Positions 12,955-22,686 of a stretch of 64,000 nt of DNA are shown here, piece after piece. Origin of the DNA: Neostapfia colusana (Eukaryota; Streptophyta; Magnoliopsida; Poales; Poaceae); contig JASWHV010000012.1 of the NCBI GenBank assembly GCA_030760725.1, positions 57,257,652-57,321,651 of the forward strand, in the 5' to 3' direction. Made by a program: the position numbers and the translations under genes. The notes beneath the pieces are model-generated. The model was given only the letters and a program-made list of their open reading frames with translations. It had not been told where the DNA came from and searched no databases. Positions within the stretch are counted from its first letter, which is position 1. Each line of letters starts with the position of its first letter.

Positions 12955-14574
12955 TGTGAGGACCCGATGGTCCCGACAATCCAGGATCTCGCTGAGGGGT
13001 GTTGCGATGGACAGCACCGGATTACAACCGAAAAAGACAATAAGCGGATGCTAAATTTTATTGCATAAAGTATTTATAAACATAGTTACAACAAAATAAC
13101 GTTATAGTCTACACTCGTGGGTGTAGACTAAGCAAAAGGTTCACGTTCAGCCCGTGAATGTGTTCCTACTAGCACACAGGCACACACTAACACGGCGGCG
13201 TGCACGGCTCCCATTCGACGGTGGTTCCCTCTTGGGGGTCCGTCTCCTTCTCGGGAGCCTCCTCCTCATAGAACCCTGCAAATGCTTCAATCATAGCGAC
13301 TACACGACAATGAAAATATGATGTGTCAATTTAAATGCATTCGAGTTAATTTGATAATGTGAAGACCATAAGTATAGCTATACAGCCCTTTTGACTCTAA
13401 AATTTTTACTGTGGTTTGGTGACAACCTAAACAGGGACTTGCCCAACTTTCATTTGAAGCAAATATCATTTGAGCCCTGCACAAATAAATGTGTATTTGT
13501 CCACAATTAGAGTTTCTAAGGTTTTCTAGGGATTTTCATGGAGCAAGCCATTACTTTTTGGAAACTAGAGTTTAATATGGTTCTAATGGAATTGGTTTCA
13601 TCTAATTTAAAGAATCCTAGCAAAAAAATGAGCTAAAGAAGTTCAGAGAAATTCTGAAAAATGTTTCTGAACATTTTTCCTTTTTCTCTGAATCAGTTCC
13701 CTTAATCATATCATTAGGTGGACTAAATGAGCTCGGAGGGATCTAAAACTTTTCATGTGACTCAAGGAAATTACAGTGAACATCCTGGCAAAATGTCAGG
13801 ATTTTCCATAAAAGAAATCTCCAGTTAAAATTCCCAACATTTTACATTTTGGGAAATTAATTATGGAGAATTAAGGTGTTTGGCTCGGTGGCGCTCACAG
13901 CTTCGGCCCGAGAAACAGAGGAACGGGGTTCAGTCGGTTTAGAGCACTGTGTGGCTGACAGGAGGGCCCCACAGCTCCAAATTGTCCTAAAAAATTGAAT
14001 TCCTACTGCTCTTAAATAATGTGACCACCCTGTCCTTGGTAATTTGATCAAACCACATTTTTGGCCCACTGAATTTGAATGACTCAAAGTATGGTTTGGG
14101 TTGAATGAATTTGCAGAGATTGTGAGCTGAAATTCAAATTTGGTTTGAATTTGCCCAAATGGCTCATGTCAAGATCATCTTCAAATGGAGTGAAAATTGG
14201 TGTGTCAGCTCATAAAAATGTGCTGAGTATGAATATGAATCCCCCTTTTGAATTCATGTGATGAAAGGAGTTTGAATTTGAATTTACATTCAAACTAGAC
14301 TTTTAATGATTGTATCCAAAAGTACGTCAAAAGGTTTTGGATTTTTGTGAAAATTGGCATGAGCACTCCTAACAAAGTTTAGGAGTTGATAGTGTGCTCA
14401 GCCCCTATATGATGCATGTGGGAAATACCACTTTTGTATTTTGTGAGTTCATCTTCTAATTATCTATTGATGGTGGTTACATGCTCTTCAAATGTGTTCA
14501 TAAGGTTACCACAATTGAGCTGAGGTATGTGGGTTGATGATCACTTTTAGCAAGTGAAAACTTAAGCCCTTACA
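12955..14574 (-). mobile_element. 5' LTR of gypsy A, internally deleted (1,620 bp)
   Basis: The sequence matches three blocks of the 3' LTR in order: 2,528-2,862, about 4,014-4,597 and about 5,902-6,604. Two segments of about 1.15 kb and 1.3 kb are missing. At the second joint both sides share a few bases (GTGTTTGG), as left by illegitimate recombination. The missing middle block is the GC-rich part where transcription most likely starts in the long copy, so this LTR probably lacks a complete promoter (inference). Its outer end is followed by the GGATT duplication. Confidence 0.88.
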
Positions 14575-14579
14575 GGATT

Positions 14580-14805
14580 CTGGCTCAAGTGACATGCACG
14601 CTCATTTGATGGAGAACATCGAGATGGTACACTATGTCGTCCACCACCTTGGCCTCCTCTTTTCATGCACACAAGAGGATTTAATGGTATTGCACATTTG
14701 GACCCACACATGAGAGAAGATGAGCTCGAGTCCAATACGACTCCAATTCAAGATGGGGAAGATGATGAGGACATCAATCCTATAGATACACACAACACTA
14801 CATTG
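14580..14805 (+). mobile_element. Left LTR of X, second part
   Basis: It resumes after the right GGATT duplication of A and matches 16,049-16,275 of the right LTR of X, including TCATTTGATGGAGAACATCG and CACACAAGAGGATTT. Co-linearity ends near 14,805, where an inverted segment begins. Confidence 0.8.
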
Positions 14806-15349
14806 AACCTACAAGGAAACGTATAAGAACGAGCTCACCTCTAAATTCAATTGTTGTGTATGAACTCGATCTAATGCATTTTTGACCATGATAACTGTAT
14901 TTCCTGGAAAACATATGAATAATAAAGTTGTAGATAACTTCTCAAGCTTTCTATAAAGTACAATAATACCAAAATCTGAGTTTGTATGAGCGAGATATGA
15001 TCGAAATACCCAACTGGACAGAGATGAATCTAATCTAGACGTGATGACGTGATTCAAAAGGATGAATCAACACAATTCAAAACTCAAACTAAAACCAAAA
15101 ACACTTTCTAAACCACCAATATGACTCAACCACGGACACAAACTCAACAAAACCAATGTGAAAAACAAAGTTCCAAAGGCTCAATGGTGGTTTGGACAAA
15201 GTGATGAACAGATCAACTAAACTAAAAGTTTTTTGTGCCTTTTTTGTGGACTATAGGTATGAAAATAAAACTAATCTACTAGATAGATGAAATTACCTAA
15301 CAGACAACCTGAAAGCTGAGAAGTTTTTGGATCTGAATTTTCCACCAAT
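14806..15349. other. Rearranged X segment with an inverted LTR piece
   Basis: Bases about 14,806-14,880 are the reverse complement of about 16,285-16,370 in the right LTR of X (shared GAGCTCACCTCTAAATTCAA on opposite strands). After it comes A-rich sequence without a reading frame. The left LTR of X therefore does not continue normally; an inversion or a rearranged second copy is present. Confidence 0.6.
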
Positions 15350-15373
15350 CATGCTATTGTCGAGGAGCAACTA

Positions 15374-15790
15374 GTGGAATCTTTTATTGATACACCATTG
15401 TCACATGTTGATTTTCCTACTGATCCTTGCACTAAGAAAGAGTTGTGTACTGATAATTCTATTATCCCTATGCGAAAACAAGTGAATGAACTTGAAATTT
15501 TATCACCCACTTGTGCTGAAATGAAACACTTGGTTTCCATTACTTGTGAAATTGATGAGCTGAAATTATTGTCTTTTCTAAATACTTTTGGTTATATGGA
15601 ATTTGATGCTCTTTGTTATCTGCATATTGTAGAGAGAAGAATATTTTTAAAAACTGAATTACCTTTGTTGACAATAAATAGTCTTCATGCTATAGACAAC
15701 TATGAACATAGTGGTGTGTTTATAGTGCATAAAGTTTACATATGTTCAAATGAGAAAGCTCCTTTTGTTCTGCAACAACATGGTAAGTAA
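15374..15790 (+). pseudogene. Unrecognised frame of retroelement X
   Basis: An open frame of about 138 codons lies between the rearranged left LTR and the purine tract of X. The frame is open for a few codons upstream of 15,374, where the first listed codon is GTG rather than ATG, so a natural start is not obvious. The product is acidic and rich in Leu, Glu and Cys, with no gag, RT or integrase motif. Similar frames of unknown function occur near the 3' end of some grass retroelements, but I cannot assign a role. It is probably a remnant. Confidence 0.4.
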
Positions 15791-15970
15791 ATGTATGCAC
15801 TAACGCTAATAATGCCTTGTCAAGTTTTTCTAGTCCTTTTTACTTGCAACAGGGACAACATATAAAAGAGAAGCATTATTCGCTGTGGTTGTGCAATATG
15901 GACAGCGCTCATTCTATCCCCAAAGCAAGCCTCTTTACTGGAAATACGAGCAAGCCGAGGACGGCTTGTC

Positions 15971-15986
15971 ATCAAGAAGAGGAGAA
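15971..15986 (+). other. Polypurine tract of X
   Basis: ATCAAGAAGAGGAGAA lies directly before the right LTR start (TGATGAGATC) and sets the plus orientation of X. Confidence 0.75.
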
Positions 15987-17129
15987 TGATGAGATCATGC
16001 ACATCATAATTGCACATACAAACATGGCACATTGTTTATTTGTATGGGATCCTCGCTAAAGTGAACACTCATGCTCATTTGATAGAGAACATCGAGATGG
16101 TGCACTATGTGGTCCACCACCTTAGCCTCCTCCTTTCATGCACACAAGAGGATTTGATGGCATTGCACATTTGGAACCCCACACATGTGAGAAGATGAGT
16201 TTGAGGCGAAGACGACTCCAATCCAAGAGGGGGAGGATGATGAGGACATCACTCCTATAGATACACACAACACTATTGAACACACAAGATGCAATCATTA
16301 GAGTTCACACACAACAATTGAATTTAGAGGTGAGCTCGTTCTTATATGATTCCTTGTATGTTTTTGAGAATAGATTGCTATCTAATGACTTAATTATGAT
16401 TAGAATCCGTGGAAATGTTCATGGAGTACATGGAGGAAGGCTTAGGGGCGTGGAGGACTAGAGAATACGTCCAAAGAAGATAGAGGCCGAGCCCCACTCG
16501 GAACCCAGGAGCACTTCACACTAAAACGAACGCCCAAGATGCATACGGACTCCATTTTGGACGTTCTATATATGCACGGAAAGGGGAGAGTATATCCTTT
16601 CCAATCCCATGGTCCCATGTACAAATTCCTCCGGAGTATACGGAAATCATCAAAATAAAATAGAGTTCGGAATCTGTCAGGGTGCTGCGCCACCGTATTG
16701 GGCCATTGGGCCTTGTATCAAGTACAAGTCCATTATTTTCGTGTCTTAGGGTTAGGTCACGACCCCAACACCCCTTATATGTCCTCCCACCTACTTATCT
16801 TCCATAGTATCCACCACAAACAATGGGGGTTTTTCTTAGATTAATCTGTTATACACAGTTTCACCGTTCTTCAGTTTGTGAGGCCCCAAATTAACAATTC
16901 AGATTGCTTCTTCTTCGTTCTTGCTCTTGTTCTCGGTTGCACTTGCAGGGATTAGCCTTCTTGGCGAGGTCAAGCGTGTAAATCACGATTGGTAACCAAC
17001 GAAACGGTGGTGTAGTGATTGTAGGGGTTGTTCGTGTTCTCCTTGAGAGTCTCGGATCATCAACGTCGAGATCTCCATCAATTAACTTATCTATTCCTAT
17101 CGGAAGATCGGGCCTGCTTTTTCTCATCA
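15987..17129 (+). mobile_element. Right LTR of X (1,143 bp)
   Basis: It starts TGATGAGATCATGC and ends TTCTCATCA, followed by the GGCGA duplication. It contains a TATA-like stretch (CCCCTTATATG, near 16,773) followed by CT-rich leader sequence, as in an active LTR promoter. The first part matches the left LTR, which is split by A. Confidence 0.82.
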
Positions 17130-17134
17130 GGCGA

Positions 17135-17345
17135 CCCATAATAAAAAAACTGCCTGTTGAAAGATATGGATTTTCAGAGGCAGTTGACGTAAAAAACCGC
17201 CTGTGATATGGACCATTATCACAGGCGATTTTTAATAATGACCGCCTGTGAAAATTCATATCTTTTGACAGATGGTCAATCTAAAAAACCGCCTATGATA
17301 ATTATCAATATCACAGGCGTTTTTTTACGCTGACCGCCTATGAAA
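17135..17345 (+). repeat. 5' subterminal repeats of the CACTA element
   Basis: Multiple direct and inverted copies of CACAGGCGGT, CCGCCTGTGA and TTTTCACAGG-like motifs, spaced roughly 30-50 bp apart. They resume from 2,412-2,465 on the other side of X. In En/Spm elements such repeats are where the transposition proteins bind. Confidence 0.8.
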
Positions 17346-17354
17346 ATGAATTCC

Positions 17355-17361
17355 TATATAA
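17355..17361 (+). promoter_or_regulatory. TATA box of the CACTA element
   Basis: TATATAA lies just after the subterminal repeats and before a GC-rich leader (GGCCGCTCGGGCCGCACCC). This is where a CACTA promoter is expected. In the second copy (about 44,250) the box has decayed to TTATATC. Confidence 0.55.
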
Positions 17362-17990
17362 GGCCGCTCGGGCCGCACCCTGGAAGCCTAACCCGGGAGC
17401 TTACAAAGTCAGGCTGCTAAAATTTTTATTTGTTGCGTCGCCCTCGCCGCCGAGGGACATCCTCGCCCTCGTCGTCATCACCTTCGCCGTCTCCGTACGC
17501 CTCCCACTTCCCTCCTCCCTCCTCCCACCTCTCTCCTACCTGCACTATTTAGTAAGTGTTAAAATTTCATGATCAAAAATAACAAAATTGCTTTGCTCAC
17601 TTTACACTAAAATATGAGATGATATATTGACTTGGTTTCCTTACAAAAAGCACAGATGTTGACACCCTTCCATTTTTTATACTTTTCATAATATCTTTAG
17701 TAAGAATAGCATTGTTTTCCATTCTAATGGCTCCCTATATCATTGCTTGTCAGTTTAGCATATACTTTGATTGTATTAAAAAAATTGTTTCACCCTCAAA
17801 GATGCAAAGTTCCTATTCGTGCAATCCGACCTACGAGTTAGTTTTAACATAGTCGATGCCATTTAGCTTCTATTATTATATCTAAGTTAGTTAGAATTTT
17901 CTTTCATATTGTTTTTGTTTCAATACTAATTCTTTATGTTCTCCAAAAGATTATGGTAAACATGTGTGGGAAAGATTATAGTTTTAGGAC

Positions 17991-18516
17991 TTGCATATGT
18001 CCTCCAAAATACCTAGGACGACTAGGGGTTTTACTGGAAAGAACTTGGTGGTGAGCGACTACGGGACTGTATTGGAAATAGGAACAAAATTTCATTGTGC
18101 CAAGCAGCCTTGGGGTAGTGTCTTCTGCGGATATTATGTCTACGAGCAGCTTCAGGTCACCAGATCATATAGATTTAATCAAGAGGATGTAAGGTATCCT
18201 TAGTGTCGATATTGTATTTTCTTATTTTTGAGTTACATATTCATTGTCACCAGCGTGTTATAATACTTATAATATATTTTCGTTTTCACCAACACATTTT
18301 AATACTTATATTATGTTTTCATTGCAGTGCACGGATATGATCAAATATTGGACGATTGCTAGGAATATGCCTCATGACAGAGTCGATAAGGTTGTGGGTG
18401 AAATTTGTGCTTTCATGTGTCGGGAAGTTATTCACCGAAGAGGGTTGTTCTTCGACAACACAGGTCCACACGCCAATGTGCTAGAACTTAGCAACTATGA
18501 TGCAAGAAGTTTTTAG
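17991..18516 (+). pseudogene. Two-exon remnant of an Ulp1-like (C48) cysteine protease in the CACTA element
   Basis: The first exon (about 17,991-18,188) encodes KQPWGSVFCGYYVYE, which matches the Gln and catalytic-Cys segment (Q..CGxYV) of Ulp1/SENP-type proteases as found in plant transposons. A GTAAGG donor at 18,189 and a TTTTCATTGCAG acceptor ending at 18,327 give an intron in phase 0. The second exon (18,328-18,516) encodes ARNMPHDRVDKVVGEICAFM and ends at a TAG. Only the C-terminal end of the protease is present; the catalytic His and Asp region is missing upstream, so it is a fragment. The splice sites are also present in the second copy (about 45,000-45,150), whose frame is broken. 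Ulp1-like domains are known passengers of plant CACTA and Mutator elements. Confidence 0.68.
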
Positions 18517-18719
18517 TGAAACATGTAAAATAGGTGTACTTGTGAACTATGAATTGAGATATATAAGTACTTGCATTATATGTATATAAGTTGCCTTATA
18601 TTTTGTTATATATTGGTGTGTGAATGTTGCCTGTGAAAACATAGTGTTTGTGCTGTGTGTCAATGTGTATTTGAATTTGAGTTGGAAACTATAAATAACA
18701 GCACGTAGTGTTATATAGG

Positions 18720-18976
18720 GTATATATCTTCACAAGCGGTCGAGGGTAAAGAATCGCCTGTGATAATGCACTTCCACGGGAAAACAGTTGTAAAGAACCG
18801 CTGGTGATAATGCTTTTTCACGGGCGGTCGGCGGTGAAGAACCGTTTGTGATAATACATTTTCACAGACGGTTTTTGCCACCACATGTGATAATCGGACA
18901 TTTTCACATGCGATTTTCAAAATCGCATGTGATAATATGTTTAGAGCTGCATGTGAAAACGCTTTTTCTAGTAGTG
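18720..18976 (+). repeat. 3' subterminal repeats and right terminus of the CACTA element
   Basis: At least five units of TTTTCACAGGCGGTC or AACCGCNTGTGATAAT type in alternating orientation, ending with TTTTTCTAGTAGTG, the inverted partner of CACTACTACAGAAA at 782. The TCT duplication follows. Confidence 0.85.
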
Positions 18977-19916
18977 TCTCTCACGATAGCATCAAAGTAT
19001 TTGCTTTTATTTAATTTGTGCATTCAATACGTCAATTTATCCTACCCAACGTGCTTGGGACAAAGGCTTTGTTGCTGTATTCAGTACGTCCATTTAGCAA
19101 CTTACCTTCGGTAATACGTAGAAGCATCTAGTTCAATCGCATGCAAAGTGCACCAGACATCTACGTGCATAAGCTAATTGTTAATGTAACTCATATCATG
19201 GGTGTATCAATCGTCGTTTACTTGTGCGATGAAGCATCTACCCTAACTGCACTTGCAATCCACTAGTGAGTCTAATGATTTTTCATTTGCATATCTATAA
19301 CCCATCATATAAGTCAGAAGCATCTTATCCAATGTTTCTCCACACAACACAAGTGTGTCAGATGGATATTCCTTTGCTTGTAAGAATGATTATTCATCGA
19401 CTGATCAAGTTTCAAAAATATGTAAAATTCAAGCTAAAATCTTGAAGGCAATTAGAGCTAAAAGCTCATAAGAAAGAAGAAAAAGAAAAGATCATCATTC
19501 ATATGATGAAGCATTCAGATCATATGACCAGGCATTTAGCATTCATATCCAGTTACATATATAAATTATGTGCATAGCAAAGCATCCTACCACAAGACGA
19601 AGCATCTCATCATATGGCTAAGATCTATATTTAGTCATGCATCAATGCATTCACACGGCTAAGCTATCGAACCGTTCTATTACCAGGAAATATTTTAACA
19701 TATGAAGTTGGCAAACAGCAAAGCCACTTACAGCATCGCAATCATTGCCAAAGGTAAAGTGGCATTTAATCGCGTCCTTGAAAACTAACACGCACACTGG
19801 CCTCCATTAAAATGCAGCAAGCATTTCCAAAGTTCATTCCCTCAAAAATGTCATTGTCGAAGCTTAAAGGACACCGACTCAAGCACATAGCTCACTTGGT
19901 GGAATAAAGGAACCGC
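18977..19916. other. Unassigned flank with scattered GAAGCATC motifs
   Basis: This stretch right of the CACTA element has no gene. The motif RAAGCATC(T/C) or a close variant occurs at about 19,124, 19,231, 19,317, 19,507, 19,581 and 19,600, at irregular spacing. No repeat boundary or inverted terminus was found, so the origin is unknown; a decayed LTR is possible. Confidence 0.4.
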
Positions 19917-20389
19917 TAGGGGTGGGCGCGGTTAACTACAACTGTAAAACCTAACCAAACTGAACCGAAATTTTAGGTTAAATTTGGTTTTCATTTTTGT
20001 GTGGTTAACCGAATTTTCTTCAGTCTTCACATCGTATGAACTGAATTAACAATGTAACGAAATTTTAATCTACACCGCCCTATGACCCATAAAAAAACAA
20101 AATAGTACTAATCTTTATCCTCATCAAAAAATTTCTTGTAACCCAATCTAATCTTGATAATATCCACCCATCATCAGTTCATACATGTAATTTTCTTATA
20201 TTTGTTGCTATATTAGTGTTTATTGTCATTTTTGCCCAATAAATTATATTCCACATTAAACTACAGTTAACCATAAAATCAAATCAACCGCAACCAAATT
20301 GTGTATTATGAATTTTTTATCACCCTCGGTTATCATTTCTTCATAACCAAAATTTTACTTAATCGAATTAACAGAATGCCCAACCCCTA
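19917..20389. mobile_element. hAT-like short non-autonomous DNA transposon (473 bp)
   Basis: The ends are TAGGGGTGGGC and GCCCAACCCCTA, imperfect inverted repeats typical of hAT elements. The 8-bp flanks GGAACCGC and GGAATCAC agree at six of eight positions, differing only by transitions, which fits an old 8-bp target duplication. The interior is AT-rich with repeated GGTTAA and AACCAAA words in both orientations and has no reading frame, so it is a deletion derivative. Confidence 0.7.
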
Positions 20390-20588
20390 GGAATCACGTA
20401 ACCTTCAAGCTTTCTTGCACGAACAAAGTGGCATTGGCCTCACAGCAAGGGAATGCACCAATGGACTCAGAGGAAAGAAGTAAAATATCTTACGCTACAT
20501 TAAATCCATCGCATAGGTATCAAGCTTCTCGATTGACTTAAATTACGTAACTCAAATGAGTTATTCTTCTTTATCCTACCTTCATCAC

Positions 20589-21745
20589 TGAGACATTTAG
20601 GCCCTTATTTGGTGTTTTGGTAATTAATAATGACCCATATTTTTGGACTAACAATTTCTACTGAGATGATCATAGTGTTAGTTCAAGTGATCGGGGAAAT
20701 AATAAAAAAAAAGATAAATTGATATAACACATATGAAGCTCATAATCACTTGACTAGATGACTGAAGGTAAAGGTATATTTATAGAAAAATTTGTTTTAT
20801 GGGTCACGAGGTGATTAGAGAAAAAATGACATAATTGCTAGAATAAGTGTGTACTATGAACAAGGGTCAATATTTATTTACTTGGAGCATCAGAAGGTAC
20901 CACTTCGTTCAAAGTTTTTAGTGTGCACATTGAAAATTTGGTTTGACAGCCTCATCATAAAACAGTCCACTTACTATAAAAAGATTAGAGGCTGGAGGTT
21001 TTATCTCCAATGGGGTCGTTTGACTGCCAAAGCAGCACAAAAATCATATAGCTACTAGACAACCCTGGCAGTCTAACCGCCAGCCTGGTGCTCTGACCGC
21101 CAAAGGAGTCCAGTAAGAATTTTGCTCTCTTGCTCCTAGAGGTCAGGTCGTGGCCTGACCGGTTTGACCGTCAGTGATTGCGCCAGATCACCAACCTTAC
21201 AACATTCAAATTCTCTAGTGCAATAAATGTTAAAATATTCATTGACCTACATTGGCCGTCTGACTGCCAAATGAACTATTGGTTGATTGTCTGTTGCACA
21301 AAAGTTTCATAAAGACTAGTTGTCAAGACTAAGTCTGTACGTACTTATTCATCTCATGCAAGAAAGCTATCTTGTCTGTTCGGATTGCATACTTGACATA
21401 GTTGAGCTCTCCTCTCTCTCTCACGCAAGCTTTAGTTGATCCTTTGTGAGTGCGTAATCATCTAATGTTTGATTTTCTTCATTTGAGCATTGTGGCACTA
21501 AGGATTTTTCAAGCAAGAGTAATTGGATTATTACTCTTGGAGGTTGTTGCGTCGTAGATGGCTTGCAGGAGTGGAGATCATATGCCCTTCAAGGATATGT
21601 GAAGGGGGCCTGGTTCCTCTTATGAGAGGTTTGTTCTCACCTTGCGCGGAGCGGTGAAGAACAACACTAGTCGAATCAAGGTTAAGATTGGTTCAAGGAA
21701 TTGATTGAGGTTGAGGTCAAGTTGCTTTGTGAGAGCTATTCTTTT
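20589..21745 (+). mobile_element. Copia-like LTR fragment
   Basis: The start, TGAGACATTTAGGCCC followed by TTTGGTGTTTTGGTAATTAA, resembles the beginning of large grass copia LTRs, and the later part (GAGCATTGTGGCACTAAGG, then AGCAAGAGTAATTGG) resembles their 3' part. This is by recall of family style, not by alignment. It ends near a T-tract at about 21,738. No coding sequence is attached, and no target duplication was found. The boundaries are approximate. Confidence 0.4.
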
Positions 21746-22686
21746 TTTTTTTTTAAAATGCATAATTGATAAAGAAGCGGTCAAATATATACTTAAATTA
21801 GGGATGAATGACAAGTCATCTGAGACCACAATACAAAGTTTGTATCTCTGTTGTTTTTGTTTATTTGAACAATTTACTTCTAGAGATTGAATTGTTTTAT
21901 GTCACATTTGGATTGAAAAACTTACTATAATACCAATATAGGATTATCTTTATTACCTTTCTATTGATCAATTATCTCTAATTCAAAAAATTATTTTTAT
22001 CATGTAGCAATGAAGCTTTAAACCGCGTATTCATCTCCCTCTAGCCACTATCCTAGATCATACAGTCATCAATATCCTCAACTCTGACTCGAACAAGAGT
22101 CATTAACCCTTTGTCATCAGATGCATATATCAACAGGTATATCTTTGGCTCGACGAGAACAACTTTTGGACTTGACTCAAGTTAGAGTCATCTGCCCCTT
22201 TGTTTTCAACAATATCGGTGACATCTTTGTTTTCCACAAGTACAACGTATGCCTTGACTTAAGTTAGAATCACCTTTCATGTTAACTACATCGATGACAT
22301 CTTTGGCTTCGATAACTATATCTTCAACTCTGACTCAAGCAATAGTCCTCGATCCCTTTCATCATCAACAATTACGAGTGCATCCTCCTAATTGATACTT
22401 CGCCAACAATAATATAGACTACATCTTTGGCTTTGATTCAAATATAACTTTGGAGCTATATCCTTGGCTCGAACCTGCCAAAGGGGCTAGGGCAAACCGA
22501 CTTCAACTATATTTTGACGCCAAGCCCAAAACAAGGCTTAGATCTTCATCTCCACCTTTGCACTTTTGAGGTGCCAAGCCACACCTTCGACTTCGACAAC
22601 TTCGGCATGCACCCGTAAGAAGGGCTTGATAATCTTCAACTTCAGCCTTCCAATATGCAAAGTCTGTACCTTCGATTTCAACTACT
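21746..22686. other. Unassigned low-complexity retroelement debris
   Basis: No gene is visible. The part from about 22,060 to 22,640 is built from loosely repeated phrases (TTTGGCTTCGAT, GACTCAAG, CATCTTTG) that look like a decayed repetitive untranslated region of a retroelement. It adjoins the gag remnant of Y but shows no clear junction. Confidence 0.35.

Larger units (their letters stand above)
2528..14574 (-). mobile_element. Ty3/gypsy retrotransposon A, complete but broken
   Basis: A is bounded by TGTGAGGAC at 2,528 and CCCTTACA at 14,574 with the perfect 5-bp duplication GGATT (2,523-2,527 and 14,575-14,579). On the minus strand the order is 5' LTR (14,574-12,955), primer site, leader, gag, protease, RT, RNase H, integrase, purine tract and 3' LTR (6,604-2,528). 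Integrase after RNase H makes it Ty3/gypsy; the C-terminal tail resembles chromovirus integrases of the Tekay/Del group, which is an inference. Many stops and frameshifts make it inactive. It sits in the left LTR of X. Confidence 0.93.
2466..17129 (+). mobile_element. LTR retroelement X inserted in the CACTA element
   Basis: X begins TGGTGAGATCATGC and ends TTTTTCTCATCA, and is flanked by GGCGA on both sides (2,461-2,465 and 17,130-17,134). The left LTR starts at 2,466, is split at 2,527 by element A and resumes at 14,580. The right LTR is 15,987-17,129. A purine tract directly before the right LTR sets the orientation as plus. Outside A only about 2.6 kb of X remains, with one short unrecognised reading frame, so most of the interior is lost. 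The superfamily is undecided: the LTR shows neither clear copia nor clear gypsy proteins. Confidence 0.8.
782..18976 (+). mobile_element. CACTA (En/Spm-type) DNA transposon, nested host of X, A and a solo LTR
   Basis: The left end reads CACTACTACAGAAA and the right end TTTTTCTAGTAGTG, the typical CACTA inverted termini, flanked on both sides by the 3-bp duplication TCT (779-781 and 18,977-18,979). Both ends carry many subterminal copies of motifs such as CACAGGCGGT and CCTGTGATAAT. Without its insertions the element is only about 2 kb: 782-858, 2,412-2,465 and 17,135-18,976. No transposase is visible, so it is a non-autonomous or deleted member. It contains a TATA box, a leader and a two-exon remnant of an Ulp1-like protease. 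A second copy lies at 43,966-45,408. Confidence 0.88.
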
